This document shows, one piece after another, positions 25,300 through 37,985 of a stretch of 64,000 nt of DNA. Source of the stretch: Cyclaneusma minus (lineage: Eukaryota; Ascomycota; Leotiomycetes; Marthamycetales; Marthamycetaceae); the NCBI GenBank assembly GCA_037179335.1, contig JAKZHN010000007.1, forward strand, positions 496,001 through 560,000, given 5' to 3'. The position numbers and the translations under genes were made by a program. The notes under the pieces were generated by a model. That model worked only from the letters and a program-made list of their open reading frames with translations. It did no database searches and was not told the origin of the DNA. The stretch's first letter is position 1, and each line of letters opens with the position of its first letter.

Positions 25300-28200
25300 A
25301 CTCTACTCCACAGTCACATTCTCTCCTTTCCTCCTGTCATTCCCTCCCCACTTCCACCGCGCGCATTACCTACCGTCACCTCGATCCTAAAGATCCATCC
25401 CAAGTTTCCGCTCTCCACAGTTCGCAAGTCTATCTCCATGAGACCAAGCTTAACCTCCTCTCGCAGATCTCCACCAAGTGGCAAGCCCGTGCTATGAATT
25501 CCACTGCACCTGCTCACAGTCAATCGTCCACGAGAGCGAGTTGATCCAAGTCTGGAGAAAGAAATCCCAAGGCTCTCTGCCTCTATTTATAGCAAAAGAA
25601 GAGAGGCCCTGTGACCTGCGTTGAGTTGAGCACTTGCGGCTAGCTGAAGGTCATTCGATACCTGGCGTCTATTCATACTACCGTCATTCATACCCGCTAC
25701 CGCCGCTCAGATACTCTGTCATTCATCCTATTTCGTTGGTTTTCGCAGTTCACAGCTCAGGCTGCACAAGTTCATCACCAAGCACAATATGTTTGAGGGT
25801 GGCAGGATATCCAATAAGTGGCAAGTGCTTGCTTCGACTTTCCCTGCCCCTGGCCACATTCCAAGGTAGTTGCAATATGAAATTTCTGGAGAAAGAAATC
25901 CCAAGGCTCTCTACCTCTATTTATAGCAAAAGAGGAAGGCCTGTGCCCTCTGTTGATCCATGAACCAGAGCGACACGAAAGCGTGCTCTTTCACCGTCCA
26001 TTCCCACTACCGGCAATCATGTCCGCGGCCGCCACTTCGAAACCCTGCGAATCCTGAGCTTTGCAGTCTACAAGTCCAATGTTTACAAGCCAGATCTGTA
26101 CGGCCAAGCATGGCGGGCTGGAGGACGTCTACAAAGTGCCAAGTTCTTGCTTGGACTCTGCTGTACCCGATCACAGTCGACAACCTGGATTGCGGTTGAA
26201 GTGTTTGAAGTTTAAAGAGGGAAAGCGAAGGAGGCTCTGCCTCTATTTATAGCAAATGAGGAAGGACCGAGATTTGCGTTCAGCCAGCTAACCCTTCAAA
26301 GTCAAACGCCATGCCACCATACTCGTCATGTCCTCCATACTCACTGCTGTCATCCATGTTCGCTGCCGTCACGTCCGTGCCTCGAGATTCATTCCGTTCT
26401 TCTGCTTTTCGCAGTTCACAATTTCAACTCTGCGCAAAACCATCAACAAGCACAACTTCTCCAAAGATCTTCATCAGGTGGCAATTGTTTCCTTGATCCG
26501 CTTGCCGCTGCGATCCGATTCCAACCGTTCGATGACAATTCCCCAAGTAGGGTTTCTGAAGAAACAAAGCAGAAGCAGGAAGATCTGCCTCTATTTATAC
26601 CAGGCTCTGCGTGGAGCTGGTCAGCTGACTCTTTACAGCCAAAGCACAGGTCTGTCCTGTTATTTCTCTTTGCTGCTGTCATTACTCTTTACTACCGTCA
26701 CCTCACCACCGCAAATCTTTACCCCATTTCCTGGTTTTGGCAGTTCGCAATTCAACTCTGCACGCAGCCAAACACAACCTCCTCGGCGATCTCAGTCAAA
26801 TGGCAAGTGCGCTGTTCAAGACCAGCTTGTCTCGGTAACCTGATCCCAACCATAGCGTTGGGAAGTTCCTTTTGTGATCTCTGGAGAAAGAAAGCAGAAG
26901 CAGGGCACTTTGTCTCTATTTATAGCTGGCTGCAGACCCGTGTCGAGCCAGCTGGCTCTTAAAAGCGCAAAGCCGGTCCCATCCTGTTACTCCTCTTCGC
27001 TACCATCGATGCTCTTTACTGCCGTCACCTCAAGACTCTGAATCCATCCCATTTCCTGCTTTTCACAGTTCACAGCCCAAACCTGCAGCCCAAGACGAAG
27101 CAGTGCCTGCTCAAATATCTCCATCAAGTGGCAAGTTTGAAGTGCTTGCTTGCTTGAGATATCCTGGTCCCTATCGCCTGATTCCAACCATAGCGGTTCG
27201 AAGAATACATTTCTGGTCTCTAGAGAAAGAAAGCAGAAGCAGGATTCTTTGCCTCTTTTTATAGCAGATATCCCTGAGCTCTGCGTTGAGACAGCTGACC
27301 CTTCATACCGCAAAGCGCACGCTATCCTGTCATTCCGCGTTGCTGCTGCCATTACTCTCCCCTACCGTCACCTCTTCGTCCCAAATCTTCATCCTACTTT
27401 GTGAGTTTTGCATTTCGCCAGCCAAATATGTACAGGACTATTATCAAGCACAGCCTGCTCGCAGATCTCGACCGAGTGGCAAGTGCTTCCTCGAACCATC
27501 CTTGTGTCTGTAGCCTGGTCCCGAGCATCCACTTGATGCCTTTTTTCTTTTGGTGCCTGGGAATAAAAAAGCAGAAGCAGGGTGGGCACTCCGCCTCTAC
27601 TTATAGCAGGCTCTGCATTGAGCCAGCTTACTCCTTCAAGCGCAAAGCGCAGGTCCATCCTGTCATTCCTCCATACTGCTGTCATTGCTCTTTACTACCG
27701 TCACCCCCACATCCCAAATCCCCACGCCGATCTCCTGCTCTTTGAGTTTCACGAGGCTGCTGAACGCCAAAAACAGCCTGCGCGGAGATCCGTGGAGTTT
27801 GCTGGGAGGGTTCCTTACGTGCTGATGCTAGACCATCAGGCAGTTTTCTGCACTAAGTTAAGCTTGAGAAAGAAAAGGCAGGGAGCCTATGGCTCTATTT
27901 ATAGCAGAACTGGGCTTGAGACTCGCGGGCTGCGATGTGTAAAGCTGGCCGACTCTTCAAAGCGCAAGGCCAGGCAGGTCCATCCTGTCATTTCTACCCA
28001 CTGCTGCCATCAGTCTCCCCTGCCGCCACATCTCTGCTCCAGAGAGACATCCCATATTCCTGCTCTTTGAGGTGCGCAATGCAGTCTGCACTTTACACAG
28101 GACGTTCGAACATTTTTGTAGGCTTGCTGCGGATTTTCTCACGTGCCAATACTAGGCCTCATAGATGGATGTAGTCAAATCCGTTATGCTTGAGAAAGAA

Positions 28201-31200
28201 AAGGCGGGGGGCTTCTGCCTCTATTTATAGCAGAAGTGGACTGGAGACCTGCGTGTTGCGATATGTGTTTAGCTAGCCGACTCTTCAAAGCGCAAGGCCA
28301 GGCAGGTCCATCCTGTCATTCCCCTTCGCTGCTGCCATCACTCTCCCCTACCGCCACATCCCCGCTCCGGAGACTCGTCCCTTTTCCTATTGTATGCAGT
28401 TCACAAGCCAAAGCTGCACACGTCCAAGCACTGCTTTCTCAAAGGTCTCTATGAAATTTGCTGAAGATCTCTTCATGTGCTGAGGCGAAGCCATCAACCT
28501 GTCGAGCTTCTGCGTCCATTTTCGGAAGAAGAAAAGCAGGAAGCTCTGCTTCTATTTATAGCAGAAGAGGGCTTGAGACCTGCGGCCTGTGTTGAGCTAG
28601 TCGAGGTTTGAGGGCCAGATTCACTTCATCCTGTCATTCCTACCCGCTGCTGTCATTACTCTCGCCTACCGTCACCTCCACAGCTTAAAGCTTCATCCCG
28701 TCCCCGATTCTCAGTGTTCACAACATCAGCTGATTTTGCACAAGACCAAGCACTGCCTGCACAAAGATCTGCGAAAAGCTTGCCGGGATTTCCTTACGTG
28801 CTGATGGCCAGCCATGGGAAGCTTGAATCTCACGATTAGTTTTGGAAGAAGAAAAGCAGGAAGCTCTGCCTCTATCTATACCCGGCTCTGGATTGGGCAC
28901 GTCAGCTGGCTCTTGGCGGCGCAATGCCGAGCCCTACTATCGCCTATACTCACTGCTGTCATTGCTCTTTACTTCCATCACCCCCAAGCCCCGAATCTTC
29001 ATGCAACTGTCTGCGTCGACTCTGCACCTGCACCAAGTGCTACCTGTTCAAGGACCTGCGGAAAGGTTGGTCGGGATTTCTTTATGCGCTGATGCTAGGC
29101 CACATGCTACCTCCTGAACTTCCTTGGTCTTTGGAAGAAAAGCAGGAACTCTCTGCCTCTTCTTATAGAAGAATTGGAGCTGGATGGGCAAGTATTGTGC
29201 TACAATCTTAGGCTGGTCTAGGGCTAGTCCGCTTTGGCGTACCTTTCTACTGCTGTCATTCATGTCCCCTGACGCCACGCGGGAACTGGGATTTGCGCAG
29301 TCAATTTCTTTGAATTCACAAGTCAGATTTGCGCAGCACCAAACAGAGCCTGTTCAAAAATCTGGAAAAAGCTTTCTGGGGCTTTCCTCACGTGCTAACG
29401 CCATGCTATTAGACGATGCTGTAATAACCATCGTCTTTGGAAGAAGAAAATCATGGGTCTCTGCTTCTATTTATAGAAGACCTGGGCAGCAGAGTGTTAT
29501 TAGGTTTGCTTTGAGATAAGAGCTTGAGGTTAATCAAGAGTCAGTCGCCCTTTCGTCGGCTGTTCCTAGTACCATCAATCATGTCCGCTGCCGTCACTTC
29601 AAAAGCTCGGGACTTCTTCAAGTCCCTGCTATTCATGGAGCACAAGTCAAGGTCGCACAAGACCAAGCGGCGTCTGCAAGGCAGCAAGACTCCGCACAAA
29701 GAGTTGGCTTGGAATTTCGCCACGCATGTCGAGGTCCACTTCATGCCTCGTCCTTGGGAAATCAACAGCAAGAAGTCTCTGTCTCTATTTATAGCAAATT
29801 TGGGCAGCTGGGCAGCTGGGCGTGACAAGGTCTGCTTTGTGCTTTGAGCTAAGAACTCGAGGCTGGTGGAGGGCTGGTCTCCCTTTTACTGGTTTGTACT
29901 ACTACCATCATTGCTCTCAGCTACTGTCGTCTCGAGAGTTCGGGAATCATGATACTCCTTGGTTCTCACAATTCAAATGTCGGATCTGCAGCACAAGACC
30001 AAGCTCAGGGTCTTCGAGAATATCCAGAGAGTGCTGACTTGGAGCTTCCTCGCGTCCCATAAGGATCCATCAATGTCCCCAGGTTTGTTGTACTTTTTTA
30101 GGGAAAGACAAACAGGACCTTCTGCCTCTATTTATAAAAAAGCAAAGGTCCTGACATCTGGCTCAAGCAGGGAAAGAATAAGAGCTAGGCAAGGGTCGGT
30201 TGCCATTCTGTCGTTCGTTCCTACTACTGTTTTTCATCACCGCTACCGTCACTTCGAAAGTCCAAGATGCCTGACCGCTACAATGCCTGTCAATCCCAAT
30301 TCAAAAGTCAAATTCTGCATTTAACCGAACTCAGCGTCTTACTGTCTTCTAGGATCACTGTATAGTGTGGGCTAAGAGTCGACTCACGGCTGTTTTGCTC
30401 CATGAAATTTTTGACTTGGAACTTCTCGCTGTTGAGAAAAGGGAGAGCAGAACGGTCTGCCTCTATTTATAAAAGAAATGGAGTTGCTGAGATTTGCCCT
30501 AAGCAGTGGGCTAAGGATGAAAGCTAGGCAAAGGTTGGCCGCCATTCTGTCGTTGTTTCCTACTACCGTCATTCATTATCTCTGCCGCCACTTCGGTGAC
30601 CATTACAATACCTGTCAATCACAGTTCCCAAATCAAGTTCCATACAAGACCGGGCTCAGTGTCTTCGAGGATCTTTAGAAAATGCTGGCTTTGAGTTTTC
30701 CTAATTTTCTATGCCTGACCAAAATCCTGGGAGGTTACTCCTTTCTTCGGTCAATGAGAAAATGAAACACAAGACTCTCTGCCTGTATTTATAAAGAATC
30801 TGGGCTAGGAGCACGGGTTGAGCCAGATGAGATTTGGAGCCGGACGTATGTTCAATTTGTCGTTGGTGGTTTTCTTGCTACCGCCATTCATATCCGCTGC
30901 CGCCACGCGGAGACTAAGATTCTACTATCACCTTTCTTTAAAGTTCACAAGCCAAGGTCTGCACAAGACCGAGCTCAGAGTCTTTGAGGATCCTTAGGAA
31001 GTGCTTGCTTGGAGTTTTCTCATGCCTGGTCGGGCTCCATGAGGCTCTGGCAAGAGCTTTGTCCTTCTTGAGGAAAGCAAGGGCTGGAAGTTCTCTTCCT
31101 TTATTTATAGATGATCTGGGCTTGAAACAGGTGTTGAGGAATCAGGATAGCTAGATTTTAGAGCTGGAGGTAAGCTTTTCGTGCTGTCGTCCGTGCTCGC

Positions 31201-31300
31201 TGCCATCAGTTCACATTCTCTTAGCGGACCACTACATCGCATGCGTTCACTCACTTTTCAAAATCGCGTCTGCACGAGACGCCACTCAGCCTTCTCGACC
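25300..31300 (-). repeat. Tandem array 1: 18 diverged units of about 325 bp, each with a TATA-like site
   Basis: A CTATTTATAG-like core recurs at about 25,583, 25,918, 26,244, 26,592, 26,917, 27,254, 27,597, 27,895, 28,222, 28,553, 28,873, 29,160, 29,468, 29,786, 30,128, 30,464, 30,786 and 31,103 (spacing 287-348). Plus-strand order per unit: ctgtcattcctac / taccgtcacctc; cgcagttcacaag; gcacaagaccaag; atcaagtggcaagtg; cacgtgctgatg; gaaagaaaagcagg; ctctgcctctatttatagca. On the minus strand the core is a good TATA box (TATAAATAG) followed within 30 bp by a CT-rich tract, as in fungal core promoters. Units differ by roughly a third, so the array is old. No frame is conserved between units, so I treat it as non-coding. 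Strand given is that of the TATA reading. Confidence 0.85.
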
Positions 31301-31767
31301 AGCACGTGCGGGGTTTAAGTTCTCTCGTGCCTGCGCATCGGGCCCAGTAAAGTGAAGCTAGGTATTCACATGCGACGAGGGCGGCGACGCTGGATGGCGG
31401 CAAGAAAAAGCGCGGAATGCTACGGTGAAGAGTTCTTGCATCCTCACTAGTTTGTTTCTTTGTTCCAGCTGGGCTACCTAACATTCACCTGCATTTCCAT
31501 TTCTTTCATCAACGTCAATGTTGCACCCAAACCCGAGTTCCGCTCCACTCAACAAAGAAACACCTGCTTTTCGGATTTGGGTCGGAATCGAAAATATGCG
31601 TGGCTTCGTTCTCTGGCGTCGCCTGCCTCAACTTTTCGGGCAGAAATCCACACCTTCCTAGCTTCGCATGACTTTGGAGTAATTTCGTCCTCAAACACCG
31701 ACTGCTTGCCTTGCGCACGCTGCTCTCGTATTTTGCGGACTGTACGACTGCACCAATTTCCATCAAG

Positions 31768-34713
31768 ATGGCCTACGCAGGCGGTGCTGGTGCTGGGCAG
31801 CAACCCAGCATTACGCCCCCCGAGCATCGGCGCGCGTCAGTGATGCGATTTATCTACCTCGGTCATCCTCTTGCATCGAATACAAACCAAAATACTCAAA
31901 AATTTGGTTTCGTGAACAATACAAATGAGAACACCAAAAAGTATGGTGTGTTGAGCGCCAGTCGCTATACTACCGTACTTGGCAAAAGCGGCTTCACTCC
32001 GCTGTCCCCTTTGGCAGATGCTGGTTTCTCGGAAGACACAGGAATTTTCGACCATGACACAGAGAAAATGTTCATGGAGCTCGAACAGCTGCGCCAACTT
32101 CGTGGCTTTACGGCAAGGGAGTTACAGGAACTGAATTGCGTACCAGCTCTACCTGTCCACGGCTCCGAGATAAAAGGGTTCAACTTGACGAATCCGATCC
32201 ACCCTTTACTAACCAAAGACCGATGGGTGCCATCGGTAGGTGGAGCCGCTGCTCCTGCATTTCCACTCGCTAAAGGAAGGTCGGGCAACTGGGATGTAAG
32301 TTCACTTCTCGATTCTCCATCCGGTAATTCATCTTCCATTCGCATCATGCTGATACATACAAAACTCCAGGTAAACAACGAGCACGTCTGGAAAATACTG
32401 GAGCCGATCCTGAAACTGGCGAGCATTATGCTGTCGAACATGCATATCGCTCCTTGGTGGGCTGGGCTTTTGTCAAACAATGTAAAATGGCAGGCTTACA
32501 GTGATACTAATAAAGCGCCAGGACAGTACGCTCCAATAAGAAGGCTAGAAAGACTACCACCTCAGAGAGATAGCAACGATGTCGCCGAGAAGTTCTATAA
32601 TGCTCACAGATATCTTGTTAAGTTTTCTTTTAGTGACAGGAACGTCGACCCCCGTAGTGGACGGCCGCATAACAACCATTTGGGACTTACTAATGTCAGT
32701 AATCATGATGAAATCACGGTTGCTGTGAGCTATCACGTGTTCGAGCCGCTTCTTTGGCAGCTCGATACGCCGGAAATAACGTGCGAGCAATTCAAGGCCG
32801 CTCAAATGCTTGTACATGAGTTATGTGTAAGTTAAAAGCTTCCATACACACCCAATTGCGAATATACATACTTTGCTGACGTTGTATCATTTCAGCATGT
32901 GCTCAATACCATTGCACTCTCTGTAAAAAGGGGCGCACCTGACTTCGACGAATCTAGTGCAAACCGTAATTCCCTGCTTTTTAATAGATACAATTACACG
33001 GAGCCATTTTTCGAAAACGAAGTCCGTGCCGAACTTGGACACTCGTGGGAAGAGAATGTAAGTCCTATTTATAACCATCTAGTACTTTTTTTAAATATTC
33101 TAATCGGCTAAAGGTTTTACGTGGTAAATTTGACGACATGATTACAAAACGAACTCCGGATACAGCCACGTTAGCCCCTATGTGTATATATCCCATGATC
33201 AGTCAAGCACAATATCATGAAGATACTGCACAGAATCAGCCGAACTACCTATACAATCTCACCGACGATCAAATCAACGCAGCCATCCCCAGCATACAAA
33301 CTGTGACGCCAGTAGACTTGACATATTTTCAAGATATGCAACAAAGCGAGTTCTGGGAAAACACTGTAGCCAATAAAGGACTCGAAGCAATCGCTCTGAA
33401 CAACAGAGCCAAAGCAAGCAGAAGTCATCACAACTGGTATATGCCGCCAGTGTTTAGGGGGGCAGGTTCTCGTAAGACATATGAAACTCTCGCAAAACAG
33501 TATACTTCAGGCATTGCAAGCGCTCCAGATGACAACAACCCCGATCTAGCCCTACGTCAAATTGAACGAAGAGCCCGTAGTATACGGGAGCTACTGGCCC
33601 TCGGCCCCACGCCAGGGTTTGACAGATATGATCCGAATGATTACAGGCAGAAGTGGGACGGTAACGATCCTAGCGAGGTCCCGATGAAGGAAAAGATGAT
33701 TATCAATAATATGGAAAATGAACGCTTCGACGCAATCCGACAGGCTTTGCAGAAAAACTACAGACAATTGGGATTGCATACGTTAGACTACGACCATTAC
33801 TCTGCATGGAGGGGGTACTTCGCCCCTTCTCATCCATATGAGGGCCATGAGATGATTCAGCTCTTGCGGAAAATGTTACAAGATGGAACAGAGTTGTCGC
33901 CTGCGCAGGTAGATCAGATTGCCACTAAGCTCGAGAATGATTTCTCGGAGGCAATGTTATTGAGCATGTAAGAATTCAATCGATCTGAGAAGTCTTTTGT
34001 ACGCGCTAACCAAAGCAACAGGATTGTCTGGGACGGAGATGCTCAGTGTCCCTTAGCGAGCTTAGTTGGCCGCTGGGTGGATGAACTTAGGAGGAATCCT
34101 GGAATGCCAAACCTCGAAAAAAATTGGCCCTTCAATAATGCGCTGGAAGTTTCTCTACAAGGACAGCATCAGCGGTTTGGAGTGCCCGAGAATACACTGT
34201 ATTCATGGATTATGGAGTTACGCATCTTGCCTACTCTAACCCCTGAAGAATTTCGAGAATTCCTGCTGCGGTGCAACAGTCAGCCCCACCTTGCCTTCCT
34301 TGAGTAAGTGTACAAGAGAAATGGTACAATAGGCTGTGAAATTGCTGACGAAAAGTAGGTGGTCTGAACAAGGTGCTGGGATGGTCTATAAATCCAGCTC
34401 GCGTTGGGCTGTGGATGATCGTATAGACTTTGATGTATTTGCACACCAGGCCCCTGACCAATCTTGGGGATATCCGCAAATTAAGATGAGTGCATTCCAT
34501 TCGATGATGGTCGGCCAGAATAGCGTCACGCAATACGCTTGGGATATACCTATCCCAGTGATTAAGACGACTTTCCTACAGTATTATCGACAACTGATTG
34601 TCAGAAGGTATGGCGAGAACCACTACGACCTGGAAAACCAGATGAATATAGCGGATGCGGAGTTCGACCCAATGTTAAGGGAGCTTAGTGAACAAAGACG
34701 ATTTATTATGTAA
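31768..34713 (+). CDS. Zincin-like (HExxH) metallopeptidase-like protein, six exons
   Basis: Exons 31,768-32,295, 32,371-32,826, 32,896-33,057, 33,114-33,967, 34,022-34,303 and 34,359-34,713; five introns of 54-75 bp start with GTAAG. Joined length is 878 aa. The first ATG after the leader (context caagATGg) is chosen. The zinc-binding motif HELCH (residues 325-329) is formed only after splicing: VHELC ends exon 2 and HVLN begins exon 3. About 35 residues on comes EPFFENEVRAELGHSWEEN, a Glu-rich segment that could give the third ligand, as seen in fungal zincin-like proteins I recall with an F(F)E(D/N)E...ELG.SWE motif. No signal peptide, so probably cytosolic; substrate unknown. The rest matches nothing I recognise. 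The last intron ends AAGTAG, a tandem acceptor: 34,356 is an in-frame alternative start of exon 6. The gene lies between units of array 1. Confidence 0.72.
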
Positions 34714-35039
34714 GGAACTGGTGCTCCGTTATACCTATTATCTCAATAGCGCTAATACTGAGACAGGGAATCTGGTCCCGGTTGTGTTAGGAGGATAAGC
34801 CAATTGTCACCACAGCAGCATCCGCTGATACTGGACCTTTTTAGATGATTAGGACGAAACAGAAGCACTACAAAGGCTTCCCAATCTTGGATGGCTTTTG
34901 TTAAACTCATTAGCTCCCTCATCTAAATGGAAATACGGGGGAGCCACCGGTTCTTGCTCTCTTGGCAGGTTTTGTAGCTGTTACATACCCGATGGCAGAC
35001 TGCGATCATCGCAGTACGATGTCTTCGCTTGCCATATTC
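34714..35039. other. 3' flank of the zincin-like gene
   Basis: No gene or clear repeat seen. Confidence 0.4.
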
Positions 35040-35830
35040 CCAGTCTCTGTAAGACAGCTTGCCAGGGTTCTTTGTCTCTACCCCCAAAAGACCTGAGTTT
35101 TGGATGCACGTTGAGCAACTTAGCGAGCTTGGTGCCCAGTCAAACAAACATGGACTGATGGCGTTGTTTGTTGGCGCTGCTGTCGTTCGTCTCCATCACC
35201 TTCATCTCGCTACTTTCTGTGACACAGGCACTCTTTGTTTCTTGCAGTTCAGTTTTCAGTGCAGACCAAGACAGATTGGGGCATTCGAGAACCTCTGCAG
35301 CGTATTTGCATGACATGGTCTACAGCTGTTACAAAGTCTAAGCTCATTCGCCGCTGTCATCCGAGCCCTTATTTTTGGAGAAGGAAAGAGCATGAGCCCT
35401 CTGTCTCTAATCGTGCACGCAAGACTGGACTTCGAACATGTATAGTAAGCCATCTGTCTGAGCAAGGCGCGAGTGGTGCTACTTATGGCCTGCGACCCTA
35501 CTGTCGGTCTTCACTGCCACCATTAGTCTTCACTACCCCCATACCACTACCACAATAAAGCATCAGACACTCTGCCCTTTACCGTCCACAACACAATCTG
35601 GTGCCGAAACATCTCAGGTCTCAAGGAATATTTGCGAAAAGCTCGTCAAAATACCCAGCCTCAAGCCCCGCCGGTCAGCAAGCTTCAGCTCTTTAGACTC
35701 TCCAGAGAAGAATAGGAAGGGGAGCAATCTGTCTCTATTACAGGAGACCTGGACTCGAGATCCTGGTTCTGGGCCTGGTTTCCAATGAGAGCTCAAGACC
35801 AGTCGCATCCTACGATCCTGTCATTGCCAT
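35040..35830 (-). repeat. Three decayed units of array 1, downstream of the zincin gene
   Basis: Unit landmarks recur: tttgtctctacccccaaaag (about 35,079), ccctctgtctctaatcgtg (about 35,398), tctgtctctattacaggag (about 35,738), with gctgtcgttcg, ttgcagttcagttttc, cagaccaagacag and ggagaaggaaag between. The period of about 320-340 bp matches array 1, but the TATA cores are ruined. Confidence 0.6.
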
Positions 35831-36590
35831 TTGCTGCCGGCATTCTGTGGTCCTACCGTCGTCAATCCTCACCACGGCGGTGATTGAAGCGGGAAATGTG
35901 ACAAAATCTTCTCCACGGGCATAACGATGATCGTAGAGAGTGCATGACTCATGAGCCCGTCGTGGAGCTAAGAACTTGGCCCCCAAATCAAGCTTATCCT
36001 TATCCATTCGCCACGCGTGTCCCTGAGACCCCACCCAGCAAAGATGGGACAAATTATCTTGAGGGTAAGAGGAACACCGGAGCTTTCTTGTTTATGTAGA
36101 AGGTATGGGGAGGATTGTCTAGCCTTGCTCTCAATTAATCACGTGTCTTCTCCTGAGTTTGATTCGGAGCACAAGCAACTTGTCAGAAGCTCGCGTTTGC
36201 CGTAAAGAATTTCTCGAATCGTCGGTTTGTCGAGCACAGATTCCGAAGGCATAAATGGGACGTCTCTAAGAAGGAAGTAGAGCACAGCCTCTAATTTCGA
36301 GGGTATTCTCCTCCGGATTCAACCAGAAACTTGTATACGTTTCTCGATCTTTCATGCTCATGATGCGTGTTTTCCTAGTCCCTTTGTAACGGTCTAGACT
36401 CACAGTCAGCCTCATATAGTATTGGAGTCCGCCAGTGTATGGAATGATCCAGTAGAGTCCCGTCATCACCAAAAGACGATTCATTACCCTCGAATAACCT
36501 TCAGTCAGATCAGACTCGGTGGGATCTCCACCTGCGTTGTGGTCGTTCTAAACATGGAATGATCCAGTGGCGGTCCGTGGTCACTGAGCC
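35831..36590. other. Spacer
   Basis: Balanced composition, no supported gene or clear repeat. Confidence 0.4.
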
Positions 36591-37985
36591 CTACCACCGA
36601 AAATCCCACCATGTTCACAAAAGGGAAGACCCCTCCACATCCAAACCCGTTGATTCTGGGTTTCAAAAACCCTTCCCGCCTTATTCATCCTCTGTTCGAA
36701 ATTCAGGCTCAACCCCAGCTTTGAACCAGACCTCGGAACGATTTGGTGGCGTTCCGTGCGCCCACATGCGAATCATCCCATCAGGTCCATAAAAGAAGGG
36801 CTCTCCCCCTCCTCAAACCACCTCTTCCTAATCCCTTCAATCTCTCCAGCGCCCTCCACCTTCAATTGATGACCTGCCATCACCCATCCCGGAATGATTC
36901 AGGGTGTTCCATAACCCTGCGCCGAATTCAGAACCATCCCACCAAGCCCATAAAATGAGAGGCACTTCCACTCTCCTGCTGCCAATTTCTTCCTGGATTC
37001 TCCAACTTCTCCACCCTACTTCAACCTCAACTGCCCATCTGCCTTGGCCGATTTCGGAACCATTCAGTGGTGTTCCATGGTCGCCAAGCCCAACCTCCAT
37101 CCCGTCCCACCACGTCCATAAAAGCAAGGACTCCTCCATCCCCAAACCAACTTCTTCCACATCTCTTCAACCTCTTCGACCTCCTCCAATCTTACTTCAA
37201 CATGTGCCTTGGACCTCATCAAGGCCTATAAGAGGATGGAATTCTTCTCCACACTTCAACCAACTTCCTTCACCCTCACTTGGTCGTCTTCCTCGGCCAC
37301 CAAGAATGGACTATGAGAGGACCAACTCCTCTACTCCCAAACAACTTCTTCCTGACCACATCACGGTCTCCAATCTCCTTCACCCTCGCTTGACTATGTG
37401 CCTTGGACGTAATGGCGGGTCCATAAGAAGTGGGACTCCTCCACTCTCCATCTCACTTCTTCCAGATCTCTCCAACCTCTCCAACCTTCTTCACCCTCAC
37501 ATGGCTATCTGCCATGGCCCCACGGCGGGTCTATAAGAAGAGAGACTTCTCCCCTCCCCAGCCGCCTTCTTCCGACCACATCAACCTCTCCAACCTCCGA
37601 CCTCCTTCACCCTCACTTGGCCATGTGCCTTGGCAACCAAGGCTGGTCTATAAGAAGAGAGACTTCTCCCCTCTACAAGCAACTTCTTCCTGACCACATC
37701 AACGTCTCCACCCTTCCTCACCCTCACTTGGCCATGTGCCTTGGCCACCAAGGCTGGTCTATAAGAAGAGAGACTTCTCCCCTCTCCAACCAACTTCTTC
37801 CTGACCACACCAACCTCTCCAACCTCCTTCAACCTCACTTGACCAGATTCCATGGACCACCATGGCTGGTCCACCAAGGAAGGACTTCTTCAGTGCTTGG
37901 TCGACTTGTGCCTGACCACCTCAGCCTCCCCAACCTTCTTCACCCTCACTTGGTCATCTGGCTTGGCCATGCCATCATGCATTCA
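36590..37985 (+). repeat. Tandem array 2: about 11 units (period about 110 bp; 160-175 bp at left), each with a plus-strand TATA-like site
   Basis: TATA-like cores occur at about 36,613 (decayed), 36,788 (cataaaag), 36,948, 37,117, 37,227 (tataagag), 37,312, 37,422, 37,532, 37,648 and 37,759 (tataagaag), and 37,873 (decayed). The best-kept units read, in order, ggctggtctataagaagag, gacttctcccctctcc, cttcttcctgaccacatcaa, cgtctcc/cctctcc, ttcaccctcacttggcca, tgtgccttgg. Units at 37,400-37,850 are very alike and those to the left more diverged, suggesting recent expansion at the right end. Sequence is unrelated to array 1. Open frames across it are Pro/His/Ser-rich and follow the repeat, so I do not call genes. 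Confidence 0.82.

Noticed and set aside
18600..25300. UstYa-like (DUF3328) or tyrosinase partner genes for the repeat-peptide gene
   Set aside because: Looked for HxxHC-type and copper-site motifs in all frames by eye and found none, so no biosynthetic cluster is claimed.
25634..31250. Many 60-170-codon frames on both strands within array 1
   Set aside because: They follow the repeat period, differ between units and cross the TATA-like core; no frame is conserved in all units.
25300..37985. CRISPR-like arrays
   Set aside because: Units are long, diverged and lack identical short repeats with unique spacers; eukaryotic context.
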